Shown here: piece after piece, positions 1 to 7,289 of the stretch
Layout of the letters: each line of letters starts with the position of its first letter
Position numbering within the stretch: position 1 is the stretch's first letter
Origin: Actinoplanes cyaneus
GTDB taxonomy: Bacteria > Actinomycetota > Actinomycetes > Mycobacteriales > Micromonosporaceae
Assembly: GCF_016862095.1 (NCBI RefSeq)
Contig: NZ_BOMH01000066.1
Span: 1-64,000, forward strand
Direction: 5' to 3'
DNA: 64,000 bases
The notes under the pieces: generated by a model
Told to the model about the DNA's origin: nothing
The model's input: the letters and a program-made list of their open reading frames with translations, nothing else
Databases searched by the model: none
Position numbers and translations under genes: made by a program

Positions 1-96
1 CAGCGGAGCAGGACCACAGCGGACGTAGGACCTGAAGATCTTGGAATTGATCTTTCCGATTGCCGGTTTCACAGGGTCCATCGATAGAGTCACGGC

Positions 97-450
97 GTGA
101 GCAGACGGCGGCCCGGCCAGTTGGAGACGGAGATCATGACTGTGCTGGGCACGGCGGAGCGGCCGATGACGCCCGGTGAGGTCAGGGATCGGCTGGATCC
201 GACCGGTGAGCTGTCCTACAGCACTGTCGTGACCACGCTGACCAGGCTTTACGAGAAGGGGTCGGCGTCGCGGCACCGGGACGGGCGCGCTTTTCGCTAC
301 GGTGCGCCGCACGGGCCGGCCGGGCTGGTGGCGGATCGGATGTCGCGGCTGCTCTCCGACGAGGCCGATCGGGCGTCGGTGCTGCGGCGGTTCGTGGGGA
401 ATCTGGACGCCAAGGACGAGCAGCTGCTGCGGGACCTGCTCAGCGAGTGA
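97..450 (+). CDS. BlaI/MecI/CopY-family transcriptional repressor
   Basis: The 117-residue protein is a small winged-helix repressor. Its N-terminal half (about residues 5-75) matches the penicillinase-repressor fold, with the recognition-helix region around SYSTVVTTLTRLYEKG. Members bind DNA as dimers and usually control beta-lactamase, copper or other stress genes. The C-terminal part is helical and would dimerise. The GTG start has no clear ribosome site, but TAGAGT lies about 6 bases upstream, as expected for a leaderless transcript. No BlaR/M56 sensor protease gene is adjacent, so its inducer is unknown. Its stop overlaps the convergent DUF1707 gene by 11 bases. Confidence 0.88.
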   Translation: MSRRRPGQLETEIMTVLGTAERPMTPGEVRDRLDPTGELSYSTVVTTLTRLYEKGSASRHRDGRAFRYGAPHGPAGLVADRMSRLLSDEADRASVLRRFVGNLDAKDEQLLRDLLSE

Positions 451-1000
451 TCTCGGGCGGGCGGGAGATCACTTCGACGGACGCGAACCAGGCTGTCACG
501 TGGATCCGGACCTCGGGGGTGCCGGGGACGCGTGGCACCGGCGCGAGCTTCATCTCTCGTGAGCTGAAGGCGCTCAGCCCGGACAGGTCGACCTCCACGC
601 CTTCCGGCACGATCACCTTCAGCTCGCCGAAGAACGTGCGACCGGTGATCTCGATGACGTCGGAGCTGGTCAGGACGGCCCGCAGGTCAAGCTCGGTGGC
701 GCCGAAGACGGTGTTCGCCCGGACCGTCCGGTCCCGCACGCGCCAGCGACCCCGGCGCGTCGTCTGACTGAAAACGGTCAGGATCTTGTCGACCGTGTTC
801 GACGAGCCGACGATCGGCTGCGCGGGCAGGCCGTCGGCGGCGTGGGCCAGCTCGGCGTCGGTCTCGGCGGCCCAGACGGCGCCGACGCGGACGCTGAACT
901 CCTCCAGGGTCAGGCGGCCCTCGCCGCACGCGCGCTGCAGCAGCTCGGCCACTCGTTCCCGATCGCCGTCGTTGACGGGCGCCGGCACAGGAAGTCCCAC
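440..1000 (-). CDS. DUF1707 domain protein with LiaF-like C-terminus
   Basis: The N-terminal 60 residues match DUF1707, an actinobacterial motif of about 50 residues with the pattern DRERVAELLQRACGEGRLTLEEF. The C-terminal half (VFGATELDLR, FGELKVIVPEGVEVDL) resembles the beta-rich C-terminal domain of LiaF-type cell-envelope stress proteins. No membrane segment is visible, so a cytoplasmic or peripheral role is likely. I chose the GTG at 1000 because the DUF1707 motif starts within ten residues; an in-frame GTG at 988 is also possible. It is convergent with, and overlaps, the BlaI-type gene. The function is unknown, and a link to envelope stress is only suggested by the domain. Confidence 0.8.
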   Translation of the reverse strand: MGLPVPAPVNDGDRERVAELLQRACGEGRLTLEEFSVRVGAVWAAETDAELAHAADGLPAQPIVGSSNTVDKILTVFSQTTRRGRWRVRDRTVRANTVFGATELDLRAVLTSSDVIEITGRTFFGELKVIVPEGVEVDLSGLSAFSSREMKLAPVPRVPGTPEVRIHVTAWFASVEVISRPPEITR

Positions 1001-1063
1001 GGCGCTGACCCTACAACCGTCCCGCACCCCGGCCTGCAACCGTCGCCGGGCACCATTCGCCCC

Positions 1064-1177
1064 ATGCAAGATCACAAGAGAAGCCGAGTCGGGGCGATCG
1101 TCGCCGTCGTGGCGGCTGTGGTGAGCATCGCAGGGGGCCTTGCCGCTCCCCTTTACGCGGTGTTCGGTGGCAACTGA
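1064..1177 (+). CDS. possible 37-residue membrane peptide
   Basis: This short frame starts with ATG, has a basic N-terminus (KRSR) and one hydrophobic stretch of about 22 residues (AIVAVVAAVVSIAGGLAAPL). It could be a single-pass membrane peptide. It lies between the DUF1707 gene, which is divergent, and the helicase, which starts 15 bases after its stop, so it could be a leader cistron of the helicase. No strong ribosome site is visible. Nothing beyond composition and position supports it. Confidence 0.3.
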   Translation: MQDHKRSRVGAIVAVVAAVVSIAGGLAAPLYAVFGGN

Positions 1178-1192
1178 CAAACTTGCAGGATC

Positions 1193-3679
1193 ATGACGCT
1201 GACCGATCGCCTTCCCGGTAATGCCGAACCCGACGCCGTCTTCCTCGCTTTCCAGGCCTGGGTGGAGGAGCAGGGCATCACCCTGTACCCCCATCAGGAG
1301 GAGGCGCTGATCGAGATCGCGACCGGCGCCAACGTCATCCTGAACACCCCTACCGGCTCGGGCAAGAGCCTGGTCGCCGCCGGCGCGCACTTCGCCGCGC
1401 TCGCCGACGGCCGCACCACGTTCTACACCGCGCCGATCAAGGCGCTGGTCAGTGAGAAGTTCTTCGCCCTCTGCGCGATCTTCGGCGCGCACAACGTCGG
1501 CATGCTCACCGGCGACGCGAGCGTGAACGCGGACGCCCCGATCATCTGCTGCACCGCGGAGATCCTGGCGAACCTGGCGCTGCGCGAGGGCAAGAACGCC
1601 GACGTGGGCCAGGTCGTGATGGACGAGTTCCACTTCTACGCCGAGCCGGACCGTGGCTGGGCGTGGCAGGTGCCGCTGATCGAGCTGCCGCAGGCCCAGT
1701 TCATCCTGATGTCGGCGACGCTGGGTGACGTGACCCGGTTCGTCGACGACCTGAAGCGGCGCACCGGCCGGGAGACCGCGGTCGTCGCCAACGCGGAACG
1801 CCCGGTGCCGCTGCTGTTCGAGTATGCGATGACCCCACTGCACGAGACGATCGAGGAGCTGCTGAAGACCCGGCAGTCACCGGTCTACATCGTGCACTTC
1901 ACGCAGGCCGCGGCGCTCGAGCGCGCCCAGTCGCTGATGAGCATCAACATGTGCACCCGCGAGGAGAAGGACGCGATCGCCGCCGCGATCGGCAGTTTCC
2001 GGTTCACCGCGGGCTTCGGGCGTACGTTGTCGCGCCTGGTCCGCCACGGCATCGGCGTCCACCACGCGGGCATGCTCCCGAAGTACCGGCGGCTCGTCGA
2101 GACCCTCGCGCAGGCCGGCCTGCTGAAGGTGATCTGCGGGACGGACACGCTCGGCGTCGGCATCAACGTCCCGATCCGCACGGTGCTGTTCACCGGCCTG
2201 TCGAAGTATGACGGGGTGAAGACCCGCCTGCTCAAGGCCCGCGAGTTCCACCAGATCGCGGGCCGGGCGGGCCGTGCCGGGTTCGACACGATCGGCACCG
2301 TGATCGTCCAGGCTCCCGAGCACGTGATCGACAACGAGCGGGCCCTGGCGAAGGCCGGCGACGACCCGAAGAAGCGGCGCAAGGTCGTCCGGAAGAAGCC
2401 GCCGGAGGGCCAGGTGGGGTATGGGCGGCCCACGTTCGACCGGCTGATCGAGGCCGATCCGGAACCGCTGACCTCGTCGTTCCAGGTCTCGCACGCCATG
2501 CTGCTGAACGTGCTGGCGCGCGGCCAGGACCCGTACGAGGCGATGCGGCACCTGCTCACCGACAATCACGAGGACTCGGCGGCGCAGCGCAGACACATCC
2601 GGCGGGCCATCGCGATCGCCCGGGCGCTGATCGCGGGCGGTGTCATCGAACGTACGCCGGAAGGGGTCTACAAGCTCGTCGACGACCTCCAGCTGGACTT
2701 CGCGCTGAACCAGGCGCTGTCCCCGTTCGCGCTGGCGTGCCTGGAACTGCTCGACAAGGAGGCCCCGGAGTATCCGCTGGACGTCGTCTCCGTCATCGAG
2801 GCGACCCTGGAGGACCCGCGGCAGGTGCTCTCCGCCCAGCGGCAGAAGGCGCGCGGCGAGGCGGTCAACGCCATGAAGGCCGACGGCATCGAGTACGAGC
2901 AGCGCATGGAGCTGCTCGAGGAGGTGACCTGGCCGCGTCCGCTGCTGGAGCTGCTCGAGGGCGCCTACGAGACGTACCGGCAGGGGCATCCGTACGTCGC
3001 CGACTACGAGATCAAGCCGAAGTCCGTGGTCCGCGACATGTACGAGCGGGCCATGACGTTCACCGAGTACGTGTCGTTCTACGGCCTGTCCCGTTCCGAG
3101 GGCCTGGTGCTGCGCTACCTCGCCGACGCGTACCGCGCTCTGCGGCAGACCGTCCCGGAGGACGCCCGTACGGAGGAATTGGGTGACCTGATCGAGTGGC
3201 TCGGCGAGCTGGTCCGCCAGGTCGACTCCAGCCTGCTCGACGAGTGGGAGCGGCTGCGCAACCCGGGCGCGGTCGTCGAGGAGGTGCGCATCGACGACAA
3301 GCCGCCGGCCGTGACGCGCAACGTCCGGGCGTTCAAGGTCCTGGTCCGCAACGCGATGTTCCGCCGGGTGGAGCTGGCCGCGATGAGCCGCTACCAGGAG
3401 CTGGGCGAGCTGGACGCGGAGTCCGGCTGGACCGCGGAACGCTGGCGCGAGGCGATCGACGGGTACTTCGACGAGTACGACACGATCGGCATCGGCGCCT
3501 CGGCCCGCGGCCCGCAGCTGCTGCAGCTGGACCAGGGCCCGAAGGTGTGGACGGTCCGGCAGGTCTTCGAGGACCCGGAGCGCGACCTGGACTGGGGCAT
3601 CGACGCCACCGTCGACCTGGAGGAGTCCGACGAGATCGGCAGCGCGGCGATCACGATCGTGGCGGTCGGCCCGCACTGA
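1193..3679 (+). CDS. Ski2/Mtr4-like DEAD/DEAH helicase (DUF3516 type)
   Basis: The 828-residue superfamily 2 helicase has motif I TPTGSGKS (residues 52-59), motif II DEFH (144-147), motif III SAT (174-176) and motif VI QIAGRAGRAG (354-363). The C-terminal 400 residues match the DUF3516 extension found in actinobacterial Ski2-like helicases. Such proteins are expected to unwind RNA or structured nucleic acid using ATP, but their precise substrate is not established. The length is normal for the family and all catalytic motifs are intact. It is followed by a short hairpin and an XRE regulator. I see no exosome or RNase gene beside it. Confidence 0.93.
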   Translation: MTLTDRLPGNAEPDAVFLAFQAWVEEQGITLYPHQEEALIEIATGANVILNTPTGSGKSLVAAGAHFAALADGRTTFYTAPIKALVSEKFFALCAIFGAHNVGMLTGDASVNADAPIICCTAEILANLALREGKNADVGQVVMDEFHFYAEPDRGWAWQVPLIELPQAQFILMSATLGDVTRFVDDLKRRTGRETAVVANAERPVPLLFEYAMTPLHETIEELLKTRQSPVYIVHFTQAAALERAQSLMSINMCTREEKDAIAAAIGSFRFTAGFGRTLSRLVRHGIGVHHAGMLPKYRRLVETLAQAGLLKVICGTDTLGVGINVPIRTVLFTGLSKYDGVKTRLLKAREFHQIAGRAGRAGFDTIGTVIVQAPEHVIDNERALAKAGDDPKKRRKVVRKKPPEGQVGYGRPTFDRLIEADPEPLTSSFQVSHAMLLNVLARGQDPYEAMRHLLTDNHEDSAAQRRHIRRAIAIARALIAGGVIERTPEGVYKLVDDLQLDFALNQALSPFALACLELLDKEAPEYPLDVVSVIEATLEDPRQVLSAQRQKARGEAVNAMKADGIEYEQRMELLEEVTWPRPLLELLEGAYETYRQGHPYVADYEIKPKSVVRDMYERAMTFTEYVSFYGLSRSEGLVLRYLADAYRALRQTVPEDARTEELGDLIEWLGELVRQVDSSLLDEWERLRNPGAVVEEVRIDDKPPAVTRNVRAFKVLVRNAMFRRVELAAMSRYQELGELDAESGWTAERWREAIDGYFDEYDTIGIGASARGPQLLQLDQGPKVWTVRQVFEDPERDLDWGIDATVDLEESDEIGSAAITIVAVGPH

Positions 3680-3680
3680 C

Positions 3681-3706
3681 GTGGTGGTGCGGGCATGTAC
3701 CACCAC
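3681..3706. terminator. 8-bp hairpin after the helicase
   Basis: Arms 3681-3688 (GTGGTGGT) and 3699-3706 (ACCACCAC) are perfectly complementary across a 10-base loop. The structure begins two bases after the helicase stop and ends 28 bases before the XRE gene. It could terminate the helicase transcript, or it could be an operator for the XRE regulator. There is no U-tract. The sequence alone does not decide between these. Confidence 0.4.
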
Positions 3707-3734
3707 CGGCACGTGCCCGCCCTAGCGTCGGGGT

Positions 3735-4955
3735 ATGACGCCTCGACCCACCGCCGACCCGACCATCGGGGACCGCATCAAGGACCGGCGCCTGCGGCGC
3801 AATTGGAGCATCCGGTACGCCGCGAGCCGCGCCGGCGTCTCGCACGCCACCTGGAGCCGGATCGAGCGGGGGCTGCAGGCCGCCGACAACCGGTTCATGC
3901 TCGCCGACCTGGCCGGCGCCCTGGAATGCTCACCGGCCGAGCTGGCCGGGACGGCGGTGCCGGCCGGGGATCGGGAGGCGGTCGCGGCGCACGCCGCGGT
4001 CCACGCGATCCGGCAGGCCCTGGTCGAGCTGGACCTCTCGGATCCGGCGTCCGGCCTGGTCCCGCGGCCGGCGTCTCCCGCGGTCACAGCCATGGCCCGG
4101 ACGCTGGCGCTGGTCGACTCGCTGCGGCAGGCGTGCGACTACGCGGGCGCGGGCCGGCTGCTCCCCGAGCTGCTGCGCGGCCTGCACCCCGCGCTAGGGA
4201 CCGGCGACCGGGCGCGGGCGCTGCGCCTGCTGTGCGACGCCACCTTCATCGCCTCGTCGGTGCTGCGCAACCTGGGCCACCCCGCCGAGTCCTGGCTGGG
4301 CGCGGAGCGTTGCCGGGACGCCGCCGACGCGTCGCAGGATCCGGTCCTTCAGGGGTACGCCGCCTACGCCCGCGCCAGTGCGGCGAGCGCCTGCGGTTCG
4401 TACGACCGCGCGTACACCGTGGCGTCCCGGGCGGTCGACGCCCTCGGTCCGTACACCGGCCGCCCTGGTTGTCCGGAAATGATCGGCTCCCTGCAGTTGA
4501 TCTGCGCCTACGTGAGCCGGGGCCGCAAACGCCCGGACGAGAGCCGCGCCTGGTCCGCCGAGGCCGCCGCGACGGCCGCGCGCACGGGTGAGACGACGAC
4601 CCTGGGCCTGTTCTTCGGGCCGACGAACGTCAACATCTGGCGGATCGGCATCGAAGCCGACGGTGACGACGCCGCCCTTGCCGCCGCGATCGCCCGGGAG
4701 ACCGATCCGGCGATCCTGCCGTACGGCTTCCGGCAGGTCTTCTTCTACACCGACACCGCCCGGGCGCTGGCCCGGCTGCGCAACCGCGACCGGGAGGCGA
4801 TCCGTTTCCTGCTCACCGCGGAGCGGGTGGCGCCCCAGCACGTCCACACGTCGTCGCTGGTGCAGGAGACCGCGCGGGCCCTGCTGGACCGCTCCCGCCG
4901 GATGGCCGGCGGTGCCGAACTACGCGGCCTCTGCGACCGCCTGAACATCGGCTGA
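3735..4955 (+). CDS. XRE-family regulator with helical C-terminal domain
   Basis: The 406-residue protein opens with a cro/C1-type helix-turn-helix (about residues 12-66; AASRAGVSHATWSRIERG is the DNA-binding helix pair). The remaining 340 residues are almost entirely helical with TPR-like spacing, the architecture of large actinobacterial XRE regulators that respond to intracellular signals. The ATG is preceded by CCTAGCGT eight bases upstream, so the transcript is probably leaderless. There is no co-oriented partner gene downstream. The ligand and targets cannot be told from the sequence. Confidence 0.85.
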   Translation: MTPRPTADPTIGDRIKDRRLRRNWSIRYAASRAGVSHATWSRIERGLQAADNRFMLADLAGALECSPAELAGTAVPAGDREAVAAHAAVHAIRQALVELDLSDPASGLVPRPASPAVTAMARTLALVDSLRQACDYAGAGRLLPELLRGLHPALGTGDRARALRLLCDATFIASSVLRNLGHPAESWLGAERCRDAADASQDPVLQGYAAYARASAASACGSYDRAYTVASRAVDALGPYTGRPGCPEMIGSLQLICAYVSRGRKRPDESRAWSAEAAATAARTGETTTLGLFFGPTNVNIWRIGIEADGDDAALAAAIARETDPAILPYGFRQVFFYTDTARALARLRNRDREAIRFLLTAERVAPQHVHTSSLVQETARALLDRSRRMAGGAELRGLCDRLNIG

Positions 4956-5036
4956 CCGCCGCCCCCCGCATCGTGAAGCCAGCCGTCGACACCCGACCTG
5001 CGGCCTGCCCGGGAAGCAGGTCCGGCGCCGGCTTCC

Positions 5037-5089
5037 GGCTGGTCCTCACGGTCGTTACCCGCCGGCGACAACAACTATGAGCACCAGCC
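5037..5089. repeat. dispersed palindrome, copy A1 (imperfect)
   Basis: The left arm (5037-5056) and right arm (5070-5089) resemble GGCTGGTsCTCAyGGTnGTT and its complement. About 16 of 20 positions pair, across a 13-base loop. It follows the XRE gene on the plus strand, so it could also act as a terminator. It belongs to the same family as the copies at 5146, 8911, 12614, 12676, 34046, 49379 and 49441. Confidence 0.7.
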
Positions 5090-5145
5090 GACAAGAGCGA
5101 GCCGCCCCACGGCTCGGCAGGGAAGCAGCGCCGGCGCGGGCTTGT

Positions 5146-5198
5146 ACCTGGTCACCACGGTGGCTATCGCGACGCATTACGACGGTGGGCACCAGCCG
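5146..5198. repeat. dispersed palindrome, copy A2 (degenerate)
   Basis: The left side ACCTGGTCACCACGGTGG and the right side ACGACGGTGGGCACCAGCC recall the same arms as copy A1 but pair at only about 12 of 17 positions. It lies 56 bases after A1, in the same orientation, just downstream of the stop of the S-4TM gene on the minus strand. I read it as an older, decayed copy. Confidence 0.5.
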
Positions 5199-5231
5199 GC
5201 GTGCGGGCCGGCGGGGTGCCCGCAACGACCG

Positions 5232-6185
5232 CTACGGTGCCGGGCGCTGGCGCGGGGCTCGGGCGTGCAGGCCGCCGGCGATCAGTTCGGTGCGGACCTC
5301 GGCCAGGCCGGCGTCGAAGTCGCTGCGGTCCTGGGTGTAGTAGCGCCGGAAGAACCACGACGGGACCCGGGGCGCCCGCCGCCGGGAGAGGTAGAGCTGG
5401 TCCTGGACCTGCCGGGCCATCAGGCACAGTTGCCGGTCGGTCTCCGGGTTCCGGCCGGCCGCGGCCAGTTGCAGGCAACGTGTCCGGGAGAGCCCGCAGA
5501 CCCGTTTGCGGTCGCTCGCGATGCCGCGCTGCTCGCGGAAGGTGTCCCAGCCGAGCATGAACATGCCCAGCGACGGCACGCACCACTGCACGACCAGCTC
5601 GGTGATGGTCGAGCCGCGGATCATCGCGGTGATCAGGCCGACCGCGGCCCACGTGCACAGGCCGAGCATGACCGCCTGCGCGTACCGCCGCCGGACCCGC
5701 CCGCCCCAGGAGAGGTTCAGCTGCTGGCGGGCCAGGACATCGAAGGGCCGGGGCAGATTCGGCATCCCGTACGTGTCCCGGACCTGCTCGCCGCGATACC
5801 GGCTGCTCAGGTGCCGCACGTCCTCCGGGGAGATCTCCTCGCCGGTGAGGACGCAGTTCCACGGCAGGCGGAAGAACCGCACCTCGAACGACTCCTGCAG
5901 CAGCGCGGCCCGGCGCAGTTCCCGGTCGGCCCAGGAGGCCAGTCCGAGCGAGTAGGCGAGCGCCCACAGCACGCCGGTCACGGCGACCGTGACGCTCAGC
6001 GCCCCGGCCGGCTGCGCGCCGGTGAAGACGGTCACCAGGCCCGCCGCGGCCAGCACAGCCGAGATGATCAGCCGGATGGCGGCGAGCCGGCGCACCCGGG
6101 TGTGTGAGACCGCGGTGGCGCGCAGAAGGTGACTCAGCGTGGGGTCGATCGGTCGTTGCCGCACGGGCGGTCTGCGATCGGACAT
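5232..6185 (-). CDS. S-4TM family putative pore-forming effector
   Basis: The 317-residue protein has four predicted membrane helices in two hairpins (about residues 37-56, 63-83, 170-189 and 196-214). The linker carries the family signatures LPWN (107-110), LPRPFDVLARQQLNLSWG and RRRYA, and the C-terminus has VPSWFFRRYY. These match the S-4TM (SMODS-associated 4TM) family, predicted to form pores in response to nucleotide second messengers in anti-phage systems. No CD-NTase gene is visible within several kilobases, so this looks like an orphan effector. The ATG at 6185 has an AAGGCGG-like ribosome site; a GTG at 6194 is the alternative. The upstream region is notably AT-richer than the window. 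Pore formation is a family prediction, not something shown here. Confidence 0.85.
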   Translation of the reverse strand: MSDRRPPVRQRPIDPTLSHLLRATAVSHTRVRRLAAIRLIISAVLAAAGLVTVFTGAQPAGALSVTVAVTGVLWALAYSLGLASWADRELRRAALLQESFEVRFFRLPWNCVLTGEEISPEDVRHLSSRYRGEQVRDTYGMPNLPRPFDVLARQQLNLSWGGRVRRRYAQAVMLGLCTWAAVGLITAMIRGSTITELVVQWCVPSLGMFMLGWDTFREQRGIASDRKRVCGLSRTRCLQLAAAGRNPETDRQLCLMARQVQDQLYLSRRRAPRVPSWFFRRYYTQDRSDFDAGLAEVRTELIAGGLHARAPRQRPAP

Positions 6186-6381
6186 GACGGTCACCGCCTT
6201 CGCACAGTGACATCGGGCAAGCGCCGCGAAGGGGTATTACCTGCCATTGTCGCCAAAAACACCAACGTGCGTCTATATGCTGAGATCACAGGTTGGACTC
6301 ACGGTTACAGAAAGCGAGTAAACACGCGACACAAAGAGTCGCCTTACGACTACGCGCAGTGATGCTGTGGAGTGAGCCGGT

Positions 6382-6927
6382 CTAATCGGCGGGCGCGATC
6401 GACACCACGCTGACGCCGATGCCGGCCGCCGCGGCCCGCGCGACGAGTTCCTCCCCCAGCCGCTCGTCCAGGCCGGCCGGGCAGTGCCACCAGCCGGTCA
6501 CCTCGTCATTGCCGGGGAACAGCAGGTCACAGTTGGTCCAGCCGCCCTCGAACGGGAACGAGGACAGCACCTTGGCGAGCCGGTCGACGAGCACCCCGGT
6601 GACCGGCACGGCCCTGAGCACGATCGCGATCCGGCGTTTCTCCGGCAGGTCGTCGTACGTGTCCGCGACGTCCATCGACTCCTGCTCGCTGAGCACGGCG
6701 GCGACGATCCGGTGCAGCCCGTTGAGCACGTCGCCCCCGGCCGGCTCCACCACGATCGGCTCGCGGAAGTCCCCGTGCGCGACCAGCTCGGCCCGGAGCA
6801 GATCGACGACACGGGCGTCGTCGGGGTCGGCCAGCAGATCGGGAATCGCCCTTTTCCACGTCTCGCCGCCGGCCGGGGGCCGGTACGTCGCGAGGATCTC
6901 CCTGAGCGGCATCCGGCGTACGGTCAC
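6382..6927 (-). CDS. ParB-like domain protein, function unknown
   Basis: The protein has about 181 residues. Its centre (FREPIVVEPAGGDVLNGLHRIVAA) follows the pattern of ParB/Srx-type domains, in which a GxHR-like loop binds a nucleotide. The rest has no recognisable domain, and no helix-turn-helix is seen, so it is not a partition protein. Start choice is uncertain: GTG 6927, ATG 6912 and ATG 6963 are all in frame, and none has a strong ribosome site. It sits between the S-4TM gene (same strand, downstream) and the divergent DUF6461 gene. Whether it works with the S-4TM protein is unknown. Confidence 0.6.
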   Translation of the reverse strand: MTVRRMPLREILATYRPPAGGETWKRAIPDLLADPDDARVVDLLRAELVAHGDFREPIVVEPAGGDVLNGLHRIVAAVLSEQESMDVADTYDDLPEKRRIAIVLRAVPVTGVLVDRLAKVLSSFPFEGGWTNCDLLFPGNDEVTGWWHCPAGLDERLGEELVARAAAAGIGVSVVSIAPAD

Positions 6928-6963
6928 GCGGAAAGGCTTGCACAGCCATGGGTGGACTGCCAT

Positions 6964-7289
6964 TCACCGAAAGGGGAACAGAAATGGCACCGATAGGGGG
7001 ACCGGCATACCGGCCACGGCGGTGAGGACGACGGTGTCCGGGCCCGGAAGCAGGCCTGAACCGGGCCGACGGCCATACCGGCGGACATTTCCACGCGGCG
7101 TCCGGACCGGCGAACGCGGCCACGGCATACAACGGGAATTCGCCCCGTCGCAAACTGATCGACGCCAAAAGTGGCGATCACCGACACGGTCGCGACGATT
7201 GTCGGGATCAGTTCGGGGTCCGCCACGCTATTGGGCTAGGGTCGGACGATTTCACTCCGGGGCACGATCACGGAACGTACGGTGACCGG
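6964..7289. other. intergenic stretch with no convincing gene
   Basis: This region separates the divergent ParB-like and DUF6461 genes. On the minus strand a GTG at 7226 opens a frame whose first 28 residues look like a real membrane-protein N-terminus (IPTIVATVSVIATFG), with TAGCCC just upstream. The frame then runs into arginine-rich sequence typical of a shadow frame. It could be a broken small gene. I see no RNA gene or repeat here. Confidence 0.35.

Noticed and set aside
440..1843. A 467-codon minus-strand reading frame
   Set aside because: Only its last 186 codons (the DUF1707 gene) look like protein; the rest is antisense to the helicase.
1877..3712. A 611-codon frame on the minus strand
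   Set aside because: It is antisense to the helicase, whose motifs are intact, and has no recognisable domain.
5037..5198. Palindromes read as ordinary terminators only
   Set aside because: Copies also occur between divergent genes (12614-12727), arm sequences are shared among unrelated sites, and none has a U-tract, so a repeat family explains them better.
5142..6107. A 321-codon plus-strand frame
   Set aside because: It is antisense to the S-4TM gene and rich in Arg and Pro, with no hydrophobic or domain pattern.
6382..6927. Chromosome or plasmid partition gene parB
   Set aside because: Only a short ParB-like motif is visible; there is no helix-turn-helix, no parA and no parS-like sequence.
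6924..7226. A 100-codon minus-strand gene
   Set aside because: Only the first 28 residues look real; the remainder is shadow-like and overlaps the start of the ParB-like gene.
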